Numbered from the stretch's first letter, positions 7,603-15,585 are shown. The stretch is DNA of 40,057 nt from Vulcanisaeta sp. (GCA_022014875.1 JAKMAE010000002.1:1-40057); one strand, 5' to 3'. Program-made: numbers and translations. Notes: generated by a model from the sequence alone, not told the origin.

Positions 7603-9304
7603 CCATGATCACCCTAGACAGCAAACCCATGTACTCAGGGTCGCCCTTCATTGCTAATTCAATCAATGATTTAACGTCATAGCCAAGCTTATTACCTAGG
7701 TCCAGGACCTGGGGCAATATTACGGGGTCGAGCGCCCTACCGAACCTCTTCACCATAGCCCTCACATAATCAATGTCGTGCGCCCTATCGAGCATTTTCT
7801 CATAAATCGCCCTGGAAATCCTTGCGTAGTCGTAATTATCATTATTGAGTAAGTACGCCTTAACGGTGAAGTCCAAGTCATGGTAATAAAACTCGAGCGG
7901 TCTCAACCTAATGAGGTCCTCAGCATTAACCCCAACTAGGCTCGAGGCCTCCATCGAGGACTTACCATTCAGTTTAAATACGGCGTAGTGACCAACTATG
8001 TCGAGGACGTTACGCTTAATATCGAGCGGGTTCTGGGTTATTAATATGAACGTTATGTTATCGTGCCTACCCTCCCTGATTAGTTTTTCAATTATTGTCT
8101 CACCAACAACGTACTTACCAAGGATTCTGTGAGCCTCGTCAATCACGACCAAAGCATTCCTCAATCTACCCCTTATCATCTCTAGGAAGGTGAGTATGAA
8201 CACTATGCTTGCCGCCTGCGATAGGTAATAAAGCGGTGCCGTGTTGATGATTAATAACCGAGATTTAAGCGCATCATTACTTATAGCAGTCCTCATGAGC
8301 GCCTTCACCATCAACCTCCTTATCCTCCTCCTCACCGCAGCTATGGCGTTTAGATAATCATTCCTTCTGTATTCCTGCTCGAGATCGGTCAATACCCGGT
8401 ATAGATCGTGTATGTCATTGCTGGCTAATCTTTCGAGGGCCTTCTCCAGGATCTCCAGTTGTATGAATGAGAATCCCTCATTATCCTCGTTGTATATGTA
8501 CGAGGCTGCTTGGACCGCGACCGCGAGCAGCTCGCTCGCCCTGTGCCTAGGCAGGGCTAGGGGGTTAACGGCAATGTCTACGCCGGGCACGGCCACGTAA
8601 CCACGTCCCGCAAAGAATAGCGAGTACTCGCCAGTCATGTCGAATATCACTACCTTATTGAATGAACCCCTAGTCAACGCTGTGTTTACGACGTTCCTAA
8701 CCAACGTGGTCTTGCCGGAACCTGTGCTGCCAAGAACGATTAGGTGCCTCCTCATGTCGATGTCTATCGGGTAGTACCTAGTCATGACCATACTGCCCGG
8801 CGGTGGCGATGGCCTAAGCAGTGCGTCTATGTTTCTCCTAAGTAGTGAAATAGGGGCCTTCCTACTGCACGATAGTACATCCATGCCTGAACCGCCCGAC
8901 CCCCTGAGGAATAGTGAGTATGAAATTGTGGTGTTGCCTAGGCCGCATAGGGTCAGGACCTTCGCCACGTTTGTCTCGATTTGAGGTATGTCGTTTATAC
9001 GTACCTCTGTGAATTGTGTTGATACGTTATTAATAATGCTCAGCGTTACCCCCGTCGGTAAAGGCTCCAGGTAATCCCGCCAGGCGTTTAATGCCTGCAT
9101 TATGTACTCCCTATGTAGGCCTTCGAGCAATGGTACGTGGCGTGGTGTATGTAGTAATACTAAGCCGACTTCGTCGATTATCGCCGTCATCCTAACTCCA
9201 CGTAGTGATTGGGCTACGTCCCATGCGTTAATGGGCTTCCTAACCCGAAGCCCAACCAGTAACTTACCACCCATCTTCACCAGGCCCGAGCTCAAGCTCT
9301 GCAT
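7592..9304 (-). CDS. HerA-like (DUF87) ATPase
   Basis: This 570-residue soluble protein has a divergent 180-residue N-terminal region, then a HerA-type motor: Walker A GSTGSGKTT near residue 192, FDMTGEY after strand two, Walker B VVIDEAH near 388, and LITQNP sensor sequence. HerA proteins translocate double-stranded DNA, usually with NurA in end resection, but no nurA lies here. Instead the gene is locked between a tiny hydrophobic protein (41-base overlap at its start) and a membrane-anchored ATPase (11-base overlap at its end). That suggests a membrane transport role rather than break repair. It could also be one of the many lineage-specific DUF87 ATPases of unknown job. Confidence 0.75.
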   Translation of the reverse strand: MQSLSSGLVKMGGKLLVGLRVRKPINAWDVAQSLRGVRMTAIIDEVGLVLLHTPRHVPLLEGLHREYIMQALNAWRDYLEPLPTGVTLSIINNVSTQFTEVRINDIPQIETNVAKVLTLCGLGNTTISYSLFLRGSGGSGMDVLSCSRKAPISLLRRNIDALLRPSPPPGSMVMTRYYPIDIDMRRHLIVLGSTGSGKTTLVRNVVNTALTRGSFNKVVIFDMTGEYSLFFAGRGYVAVPGVDIAVNPLALPRHRASELLAVAVQAASYIYNEDNEGFSFIQLEILEKALERLASNDIHDLYRVLTDLEQEYRRNDYLNAIAAVRRRIRRLMVKALMRTAISNDALKSRLLIINTAPLYYLSQAASIVFILTFLEMIRGRLRNALVVIDEAHRILGKYVVGETIIEKLIREGRHDNITFILITQNPLDIKRNVLDIVGHYAVFKLNGKSSMEASSLVGVNAEDLIRLRPLEFYYHDLDFTVKAYLLNNDNYDYARISRAIYEKMLDRAHDIDYVRAMVKRFGRALDPVILPQVLDLGNKLGYDVKSLIELAMKGDPEYMGLLSRVIMGED

Positions 9305-9416
9305 CGATTACCACCTCGAAGTCGCCATATTCATGCTCATATTGGCCTACGGCTTTGCTACGATTCCTCCACCCAGCTACTGCGCTGACCATCAACGCGA
9401 GGAGCCAGCGTTTCAT
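9264..9416 (-). CDS. Small hydrophobic protein heading the ATPase operon
   Basis: This is a 50-residue reading frame beginning MKRWLLALMVSAVAGW. It has one short membrane segment or signal (residues 3-15), then a polar, acidic tail. The ATG at 9416 sits about 26 bases after the TATA-like ATTAAATACG on this strand (9438-9447), exactly where a leaderless gene should start, and the frame runs into the start of the HerA-like gene. Promoter placement and coupling are the evidence; I recognise no family. It could be a membrane partner of the ATPases or merely a leader peptide for the operon. Confidence 0.5.
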   Translation of the reverse strand: MKRWLLALMVSAVAGWRNRSKAVGQYEHEYGDFEVVIDAELELGPGEDGW

Positions 9417-9437
9417 GTGTGCGGTATTACTATACAC

Positions 9438-9447
9438 GTATTTAATC
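9438..9447 (-). promoter_or_regulatory. TATA box of the HerA-like ATPase operon
   Basis: Read on the minus strand the element is ATTAAATACG. Its centre is 26 bases from 9416, the first base of the small ORF, and no other clear TATA box lies closer to the ATPase start at 9304. This places all three genes in one transcript. Confidence 0.5.
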
Positions 9448-9499
9448 AATACGGTTCATTAGAGAGCCGATGCACCCAGCCTGGTGTCCAGGCGGGACG

Positions 9500-10051
9500 T
9501 TATACGGCTTTAGTTCTAGACGTGCCCTGTAGGAAACGAAGCTTTCTACTCAATTTCTCACTACATACAGTGCAGAAACCTGGTCCCTTGTTGTCGGTAT
9601 CCTCCAACGTGTTGCTGAAATACATCACGCACCTCGGGTTGCTGCAGTGCTCAAGGCCGAATGCGTGGCCAAGCTCGTGCAGTACCTCCTTAAGGATTCT
9701 TTGATAATAAATGTTTGCATCGCCAACAAGCCTTTTCGTGAACACTACGGCCAGGCTACCCTCGATACGGGCCACGCCGAAGACGAAGTTTAGGCCTCTA
9801 ACATAGCCGTCGTCATTGATTATAAGCACAACCTTGTCAAAGCCCTCGTAATTCCTAACCCTGGGTTCTAGGTAGTCGAGTAGTTCGTCAGCCCTTACCT
9901 GGCCCCTCCTCACATCCCTGAACTGGGACTTTAGGCCCTCGAAATCCGTCTTCCTAACCTGAACCGTAACCATATTGCCTAGGTAATGCTCAACCCATCT
10001 AGGGAATTCACTAGGTAGGTCAACCTCGGTCAGTATCAACACCCTAACCAC
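9500..10051 (-). CDS. amzA: Archaemetzincin-type zinc metalloprotease
   Basis: The extended archaemetzincin motif is intact: HELGHAFGLEHC, a second Cys just before VMYFSN, and a C-terminal CTVC pair. The three His bind the catalytic zinc and Glu is the general base; four Cys form a structural zinc site. These are archaeal peptidases of unknown natural substrate. The longest frame starts at 10081, but a TATA-like element at about 10085-10097 predicts transcription from about 10065, and the family normally begins at the first strand (VRVLILTEV). The GTG at 10051 is therefore preferred; the ATG at 10069 is an alternative. A C/D sRNA lies immediately upstream on the same strand. Confidence 0.85.
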   Translation of the reverse strand: MVRVLILTEVDLPSEFPRWVEHYLGNMVTVQVRKTDFEGLKSQFRDVRRGQVRADELLDYLEPRVRNYEGFDKVVLIINDDGYVRGLNFVFGVARIEGSLAVVFTKRLVGDANIYYQRILKEVLHELGHAFGLEHCSNPRCVMYFSNTLEDTDNKGPGFCTVCSEKLSRKLRFLQGTSRTKAV

Positions 10052-10098
10052 TATGGAGCCACCAGGCATTTCATAGCCCATTGCTATTAAATTATTAC

Positions 10099-10155
10099 GG
10101 ATTCAGTACGGGCATGGTCTTCACGCGATCAGGCACGCTCGTGCTTCATCACAAT
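10099..10155 (-). ncRNA. Box C/D sRNA
   Basis: Read on the minus strand: C box GTGATGA (10152-10146), 13-base guide AGCACGAGCGTGC, D' box CTGA (10132-10129), 4-base spacer, C' box GTGAAGA (10124-10118, one base off consensus), 11-base guide CCATGCCCGTA, D box CTGA (10106-10103). Spacing is normal for archaeal guides. The D guide would pair with TACGGGCATGG and methylate the second G of GGG. The D' guide is nearly self-complementary (GCACG/CGTGC), which is unusual because it could fold on itself. I do not recognise either target. Confidence 0.75.
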
Positions 10156-10181
10156 TAGTAAATACTACTACCAACTACTCA

Positions 10182-10379
10182 TTAATGAACCCTACCCCTC
10201 ATTACCCAGCAGTACTTAATCACGACATCATGAAACATTGCCGGGTTCATTACGGGGCCCGCACCCCCATTATAGTGGATATACGTGCCATAAAGTAAGT
10301 GGACCTTAAACCACCTGTACTGAAATGAATCTATCACAGCTTCGTTACAGCATCTATGGTTCATGCAGTGATTAATCAT
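10182..10379 (-). CDS. Possible small Cys/His/aromatic-rich protein
   Basis: The 65-residue frame begins with a CMNHRCC cluster and continues with aromatic-rich sequence (YRWFKVH, YGTYIHY). Codon use looks like the neighbouring genes, and the Cys/His cluster could bind a metal, but I know no family for it. Promoter support is weak (ATAATTG-like at about 10403-10410). It may be a genuine lineage-specific gene, the end of a decayed one, or chance. Confidence 0.3.
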   Translation of the reverse strand: MINHCMNHRCCNEAVIDSFQYRWFKVHLLYGTYIHYNGGAGPVMNPAMFHDVVIKYCWVMRGRVH

Positions 10380-10665
10380 GTCGATCTCAGTCAGAACCGC
10401 CGCAATTATTGGTAATGATTTACGTCAGGTCATATTATGGAAGAACTTTAAGTATTTATTTGCATACACATGCGGCGAAGCGCAAAACGCCGTAATCATT
10501 AATGATGCACAACGCCGGTCTATATAACCCTGTGGGCTCGGTGTTGGGGATAACCGTAAGTAATCATTGCTTGACCTATACGTCGCTGGGTGTTGTGCTC
10601 GGCGAGGATTAGTAAAATTTGATTGAGGCCCATGGTTAATGAGGCGGTGGGTTAACCTCCCATGT
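10380..10665. other. Gene-free stretch before cobA
   Basis: No convincing gene is seen. A strong TATA-like TCTATATAACCC at 10519-10530 points rightward to a start near 10550; read leftward (GGTTATATAGA) it would start near 10498. The only leftward frame nearby codes 24 residues. An unrecognised short RNA between 10550 and 10660, antisense to the end of cobA, is possible but has no box C/D or H/ACA signature I can see. Confidence 0.3.
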
Positions 10666-11427
10666 CTAATACACCTTCTCATACTTCATGCCCGCCATTT
10701 CCATTGCCCTAAGCCCCTGCTGTACGACGTCGCCTATCACGATTACCGATGGGTTTTCCACCGTTACCTTTCCCGCAACTATGCTTCCCAGCGTCGTTAT
10801 TACCACTTTGTTACCCTCCATGAATGCCCTGGTCAGGATAGCGACTGGGGTCTCTGGCTTCAAACCCCCACTTATTAATTCACGGGCTATCTCGCCAATC
10901 CTCGAGGCGCCCATTAACACGACTATCGTATTGACGGCCGTGGCCAGTCTTTGAAAATCCACGAACCTCCTACCCTTGCTAGGATCTTCAGTCCCAGTCA
11001 CTATGGCGACGGAACTCGATACCCCACGTAGGACTAGGGGTATTAGGAAGGACTCGGGCACGGCTATTGCGGATGTAACGCCTGGAATTACCTCGCAGGG
11101 GATGCCCGCGCCAAGCACGGCTAGGCACTCCTCAAAACCCCTTCCGAAGAGGAATGGGTCGCCACCGTGTAGTCTAAGTACGACCTTGCCCTCGCGCGCC
11201 TTATCAATCATTAACTTTATTATCTCGTCCTCCTCCATGGCGTGCCTACCCGGCTCCTTACCTGCGAAGACAAGCTCTGCGCCGTTCCGCGCATGCCTCA
11301 ATGCCGTCCTTGGGATTAATCTATCATATATGATGACGTCAGCACCCCTAATAGCCTCGAGGCACCTAAGCGTTAACAAGCCCTCATCACCGGGGCCGGC
11401 CCCAGCAATTACTACCTTACCAACCAT
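10666..11427 (-). CDS. cobA: Uroporphyrinogen-III C-methyltransferase
   Basis: This 253-residue SAM-dependent methyltransferase adds methyl groups at C2 and C7 of uroporphyrinogen III to make precorrin-2, the branch point to sirohaem and cobalamin. The tetrapyrrole methylase fold is complete: GAGPGDEGLLTL near residue 8, YDRL near 34, LHGGDPFLFGRG near 84 (SAM site), IPGVTSA near 115, and a late PVAILTRA motif. It has no siroheme-synthase or HemD fusion. HemD, CbiX-like, CbiB and CobQ genes elsewhere in the window serve the same route. The ATG at 11427 appears leaderless, with a TATA-like element (TCTAAAAAG, minus strand) at about 11448-11456. Confidence 0.93.
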   Translation of the reverse strand: MVGKVVIAGAGPGDEGLLTLRCLEAIRGADVIIYDRLIPRTALRHARNGAELVFAGKEPGRHAMEEDEIIKLMIDKAREGKVVLRLHGGDPFLFGRGFEECLAVLGAGIPCEVIPGVTSAIAVPESFLIPLVLRGVSSSVAIVTGTEDPSKGRRFVDFQRLATAVNTIVVLMGASRIGEIARELISGGLKPETPVAILTRAFMEGNKVVITTLGSIVAGKVTVENPSVIVIGDVVQQGLRAMEMAGMKYEKVY

Positions 11428-11468
11428 CTGACCTAAATCTTAAAGTGGCTTTTTAGACCTACTTAGGT
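11428..11468. promoter_or_regulatory. Overlapping divergent promoters, cobA / PTPS-family gene
   Basis: The whole 41-base gap holds two TATA-like elements pointing away from each other. CTTAAAG (11439-11445) serves the plus-strand gene and TCTAAAAAG (11448-11456 on the minus strand) serves cobA. Each lies about 26 bases before its own start codon, so both mRNAs should be leaderless and the two promoters cross. Confidence 0.5.
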
Positions 11469-11894
11469 ATGCCCACGGAGGAGACCTGCCTATCACTAAG
11501 GCTGGGGTTTTCAGGTGCGCATAGGGTTAGGTTTAGTGAGGTTTACGGCAGCGTTCACGGCCACAATTACGACATTACGGTTAGGTTCTGCGTTAGCGGG
11601 AGGAGGGACCTTGTCATAGACATTGATAGGGTTAGGCATGAGATGGAGAGGCTTATTGATACCCTCGATGGCAAGTACCTGAAGTCGAGTAAGGAGTACG
11701 TAAGGGACGTTGGCCCTAACGAGTACGTCGAGATCCCCTGCATACCGGAGGGCGTTACTGGTGAGTGCGTGGCCTGGTACATACTCGATTATGTACGCAA
11801 CGTACTAAGTAGGCTTGGTGTTGATGGAGTATTTAACGTGCAAGTCATTGTCTGCGACTCACCAATTAATTGCTTCGAGGCTAGATTTTCCTGA
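11469..11894 (+). CDS. 6-pyruvoyl-tetrahydropterin synthase family enzyme
   Basis: This 141-residue T-fold enzyme has the three zinc ligands H18 (FSGAHR), H30 and H32 (HGHNY) and the later Glu in TGECVAWY. The catalytic Cys of PTPS (six residues before the HGH) is replaced by Glu24. The Cys of QueD (four before) is Tyr26. Replacement of Cys by Glu is the mark of the PTPS-III group, which makes 6-hydroxymethyl-dihydropterin, a folate/pterin precursor. Other archaeal subgroups feed archaeosine synthesis. A pterin role is favoured over archaeosine but not proven. It is divergent from cobA, and its last 14 bases overlap the end of the VWA gene. Confidence 0.8.
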   Translation: MPTEETCLSLRLGFSGAHRVRFSEVYGSVHGHNYDITVRFCVSGRRDLVIDIDRVRHEMERLIDTLDGKYLKSSKEYVRDVGPNEYVEIPCIPEGVTGECVAWYILDYVRNVLSRLGVDGVFNVQVIVCDSPINCFEARFS

Positions 11895-13206
11895 TTATTT
11901 GGGCGAGGCTTTCGCTGGTTAATTCGTTTATCTTTATTGTGTCGATTGTGTTCTCAATAACGCTGTTTTCCCCACCAACTAGTAAGGCCTTGACGGACCT
12001 AAACATGGCCTTGGCCTTGGTGAGTACCGACGGGTCTAGGTTGTCGTCCTCCCCATCGGTTATTATCACGAGTTTGTAATCCCTTAGGTAGGCCTTATCC
12101 GACGCATCCTGTATCGCAGCCTTAACAGCGTTTGTTATGTCAGTACCGCCTAGGGGTATCAATGCCAACAGTGTCTTGATTATGTCCTTCTTATTCGTCA
12201 AGGCTGGGTACACCTGCTGATCGAAGAATCTAACCACTAGATCGCCACCCCTCATCGCTAGGGCCACGGCGAGCGCTGTGGCCCACGTTATCTTACTCAC
12301 CGCTCCGATCTCGAACATGTTCACGTTAACCGTGTAGAACATGGAGCCGCTCTTGTCAATGAGCATGTATATCCTGGGCCTCTTAACGGCCTTTCTCTCC
12401 CTGACGAGTACGTTACCCATGGCTAATCTATATGCAAATATGGGCTTTGCGAACTTAAGGAGGAGCCTCTCGCTTGGTATCATGTCCCTGAACTCGGAAG
12501 CCCTCGTCATCCTCTTCACACCACCTATCACACCTGCGCGTTCCACGTCCGTGTCGCTTGCAGTATCGATTACGTACCTGGCGCCGGTTATTAATTTAAT
12601 CAGGGAGTTCAGCATCGATATTAGTCTAAACCTGTATGGGTCTATGTCCGTGCTTAGTAATAAATCAGCCACCTCGTGACCAACCGACTCGCCAAACAGC
12701 ATCTTAACCCTATTCACGGTATCGCTGACCTTCCTCATACTACCCATGTAGAAGTTTATTAACGACTTTATCTCCCGTTCAAGGCTAGCCCTACTTTCTC
12801 TCGATGTGTCACTCCCCCTGTTGATTGCCGACTCCACCACTTGCCTAAATGCCTCATTCCTATCCATCTTGCTCAACACGCTGTTGTAGACCTTGAGGAG
12901 TTTAACCGCCATGATCCTAGACAACCTACCGTTTAGCCTGGTTATTCTCGCTACTTCATTATAGGCCTCACTCCTTATATATGTAGTTACTATGAACCTC
13001 CATACCGCCATCTCCAAATCCTCGTCCTCACTCGGCATTCTAAGTATTGGTTGCCTGTAATGTACGTAGAAGGAGTCCGCAAGGACCTCCTGCCTCATCT
13101 TATCTATATAACCTATAGAGTGCCTACGCGCCTCTATAAGTACCTCCCTAACCCTGAACCTGGTGAGCTGATCCTCATAATCCACGTTTGCGAGAACCCC
13201 AGGCAC
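11881..13206 (-). CDS. VWA-domain protein (CoxE/MoxR-partner type)
   Basis: The 441-residue protein has a mostly helical N-terminal 270 residues followed by a von Willebrand A domain with a full MIDAS metal site: DKSGS near residue 284, GGTDI near 352 and ITDGEDD near 382. Proteins of this shape usually work with a MoxR-type AAA+ ATPase in maturation or remodelling of metal enzymes or membrane complexes, and the two genes are usually neighbours. No MoxR gene is present in this window, so the partner must be elsewhere. The end overlaps the convergent PTPS-family gene by 14 bases. Confidence 0.75.
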   Translation of the reverse strand: MPGVLANVDYEDQLTRFRVREVLIEARRHSIGYIDKMRQEVLADSFYVHYRQPILRMPSEDEDLEMAVWRFIVTTYIRSEAYNEVARITRLNGRLSRIMAVKLLKVYNSVLSKMDRNEAFRQVVESAINRGSDTSRESRASLEREIKSLINFYMGSMRKVSDTVNRVKMLFGESVGHEVADLLLSTDIDPYRFRLISMLNSLIKLITGARYVIDTASDTDVERAGVIGGVKRMTRASEFRDMIPSERLLLKFAKPIFAYRLAMGNVLVRERKAVKRPRIYMLIDKSGSMFYTVNVNMFEIGAVSKITWATALAVALAMRGGDLVVRFFDQQVYPALTNKKDIIKTLLALIPLGGTDITNAVKAAIQDASDKAYLRDYKLVIITDGEDDNLDPSVLTKAKAMFRSVKALLVGGENSVIENTIDTIKINELTSESLAQIIRKI

Positions 13207-13273
13207 TAATAGTTAATGCGTAGCGTCCTTAATAAAACTTATTACTTAGTACTTAATTTCCCATATGAAATAT

Positions 13274-14341
13274 CTATATATTGTACATATCCAGGATCAA
13301 TTGCTCTATTAACCCCCTTAGAGTTCCAGACGCCCTCTCATACCCCATATCGACTATTAAGTAAGCCGCGGCGTCTAGCATGACCAGTGAGTATATGTAA
13401 TAGAACCAATTAAACACCCTAACCCCCCTCACAATCAATTGGAGACCCAATAACCTACTGCCTCTGTGTATAACCTTACCTATGATGTCGCCATCGCCGT
13501 AGTGATAGGCAATCCTTGATGATGAAACGTCCCTAAACGCCGAACCTAGCTCCTCCCTTGTCAAGCCTATGGATAGGAATGACCAATCCCGTGAAAAGCC
13601 AACCTCTAGTCGAGGCATTGCAGGTATTGAATCAATAATGCCCAAATCCCTCAATGCCAACAACTTTCCCCTAATCACCAATTGGTAATCCCTATTAACT
13701 ACGTACTCTAGACCACTTAAAGGATCCCTCATCACGAAGCCCCTACCCAGTGTTTCGCCGGTGAAATCACCAGTAATTACTGGTGTTACGACGTTATAAT
13801 CCGTAGTTACACAACCATCGTAGGCCTGGGCCCTATTGATCGGTAGGGACTTAACGAGATCGCTATCTATGGCTAAGGGGGGACTTAGGATGATTGAGCC
13901 CCCAATCTCGGATATTAGGAGCGATATTTCCAGGTTTTTACCTGGGTCTCTGCCGTTGATTATGTATCTTGCGGGGCTGGGTGTGTCGATGTACACACTT
14001 AGGCAACCACCTAGGCTTGGGGGTGTGATTTCTGAGCCGGCAATCACCCTATCGTACTTATTGCCACGCCCATTCGTAACGATTTCGTTGTTTTTAGCGA
14101 TGATTAGGGAGCTTATGTCCGTGTTAACGATGTGTATGCCCAATACATCCTCGAGATACCTCCTCGTGAATAACCTGGTCGATTCCCTACTAACAATACC
14201 AAGCGATGCATGTGGTTTTAAGTCCATAAATACCACATCACCACGTACCCCGGTGTATACCGTAACTTCATGCCCATCCTTAGCCATGTAATACGCATAC
14301 ATGGCAGTTCCTGGGTTCAACCCAGCAATGGCCACCTTCAT
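13274..14341 (-). CDS. Degenerate FAD/NAD-type disulfide oxidoreductase-like protein
   Basis: The product has 355 residues. The N-terminus (AGLNPGTA...GHEVTVY) is a dinucleotide-binding strand-loop-helix with a Glu after strand two. The last 80 residues (YHYGDGDIIGKVIHRGS...LLGLQLIV) resemble the dimerisation domain of CoA-disulfide reductase/NADH oxidase proteins. The middle shows no second glycine-rich NAD motif and no redox-active Cys, so ordinary disulfide or NADH oxidase chemistry looks unlikely. It may keep FAD binding or only the scaffold. It is divergently placed from the amidohydrolase at 14416. The function is unknown. Confidence 0.55.
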   Translation of the reverse strand: MKVAIAGLNPGTAMYAYYMAKDGHEVTVYTGVRGDVVFMDLKPHASLGIVSRESTRLFTRRYLEDVLGIHIVNTDISSLIIAKNNEIVTNGRGNKYDRVIAGSEITPPSLGGCLSVYIDTPSPARYIINGRDPGKNLEISLLISEIGGSIILSPPLAIDSDLVKSLPINRAQAYDGCVTTDYNVVTPVITGDFTGETLGRGFVMRDPLSGLEYVVNRDYQLVIRGKLLALRDLGIIDSIPAMPRLEVGFSRDWSFLSIGLTREELGSAFRDVSSSRIAYHYGDGDIIGKVIHRGSRLLGLQLIVRGVRVFNWFYYIYSLVMLDAAAYLIVDMGYERASGTLRGLIEQLILDMYNI

Positions 14342-14415
14342 GACTCCTGATTATTTAGGAACAAAGATATTTAGACTTACCTTAAAGCATCCTTAATCGC
14401 GTAGTGGTTAGGTGG

Positions 14416-15585
14416 ATGAGGCGGGTAAGCATTAAGTCACGGTATGCACTAATTGGTGAGGACCTGGAGGTGGTCAATGACGCCGTAATAGACACCTCCG
14501 ATGGCGAGATCGTGGGTGTAGGTAAAGTACCGGGTTACGTAAACGTGATCGACCTAGGCAACACAATCCTAGTGCCACAACTAACCAACGCGCACATACA
14601 CGTGCTTGATTATTTCCTGATGGGTCTGTATAAGAGGTACTATATCGATGACCTAGTTGGGGCGCCGTACGGTCTTAAGTATCATTATTTACATAAGGCA
14701 AGGCCCGAATCCCTAAGGAGTGGTTTGTCCCATGTATTTCGTAGGGTCAGGAGGTACGGTGTTGGTTGCTTACTAACAATAATCGAGTTCGGCACGCGCT
14801 TTGCAGACGTGGTCCTTGAGGAAGCCCGTAAAGCTGGACTATGCATAGTACCGTTGGCGGAACCGAGCGTGTTCAGGGTTTACGTACACCTGAACGAGGA
14901 GGAGGATGTCGATGAAACCTTCGAGAAGGAGGTTAAGTACTTCATCGATAGGGGGTTTGGCATATCGCTAGTGTCACCGCTTAACTACAGTATTGCGGAG
15001 TTAAGGCTTGTGGCGAGGCTGGCCGGTTCCCGTGGTTTATTAATTAGTACTCATGTTTCGGAGACCGAGGATGCCCACGCAGATGGTGATTTAGATAGGG
15101 CATTGGGCACGCTCATCACGGGCAACACAATGCTGGTTCACCTAACACAACTGGGTGTTGATGAGATACTCAGGTTGCCAAAAATACCGGTGACGCTGAG
15201 TCCCCGGTCCAATGCGGAGTTCGTAAATAGGCTTCCAAATGTTGATGCAATGCTGAGGGCAGGCCTGAGGCCGGTCATCGGTACGGATAACGTTGCCCTC
15301 ATCGAGCCGGATCCATGGGGGGAAATCCGCTTCCTGAGGTACGCCATGGCTGGGAGCGCCGTGCTGAGACCTGTCGATTTGCTTAAGATGGTTACTTCGT
15401 GGGCTTGGTCCTGGGGGTTCGGTTACGTATTGAGGGAGGGATTACTCATGAGGGGGATAGCCGTGGGTGTGGCGTATGAAGATTTAAGCGCTGATTATAT
15501 TTATGACTACTTAGTAACGCGGGCATCAACCAGTGATATTATCTACGTGATAGATGGGCCGGAGGTTGTGAGGGTTGCGGATTAA
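14416..15585 (+). CDS. Amidohydrolase (cytosine deaminase / SAH deaminase-like)
   Basis: This 389-residue protein has the TIM-barrel amidohydrolase metal site: H60 and H62 in NAHIH, H213 in THVSETED, a later His in LVHLTQ, and D291 in GTDN. This layout fits the mononuclear COG0402 branch (cytosine, guanine, S-adenosylhomocysteine and triazine deaminases). The substrate cannot be read. An in-frame GTG at 14404 is an alternative start: TATA-like CTTAAAG near 14381 would place transcription right at it, while the ATG at 14416 has a GGTTAGGTGG run before it. The last four bases overlap the convergent GH57 gene. Confidence 0.75.
   Translation: MRRVSIKSRYALIGEDLEVVNDAVIDTSDGEIVGVGKVPGYVNVIDLGNTILVPQLTNAHIHVLDYFLMGLYKRYYIDDLVGAPYGLKYHYLHKARPESLRSGLSHVFRRVRRYGVGCLLTIIEFGTRFADVVLEEARKAGLCIVPLAEPSVFRVYVHLNEEEDVDETFEKEVKYFIDRGFGISLVSPLNYSIAELRLVARLAGSRGLLISTHVSETEDAHADGDLDRALGTLITGNTMLVHLTQLGVDEILRLPKIPVTLSPRSNAEFVNRLPNVDAMLRAGLRPVIGTDNVALIEPDPWGEIRFLRYAMAGSAVLRPVDLLKMVTSWAWSWGFGYVLREGLLMRGIAVGVAYEDLSADYIYDYLVTRASTSDIIYVIDGPEVVRVAD

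Noticed and set aside
10425-10682. Minus-strand frame ending in a 24-residue peptide after a strong TATA box
   Set aside because: The frame has no coding character and its upstream part is inside cobA. The short tail could be a leader, but nothing lies downstream for it to control directly.
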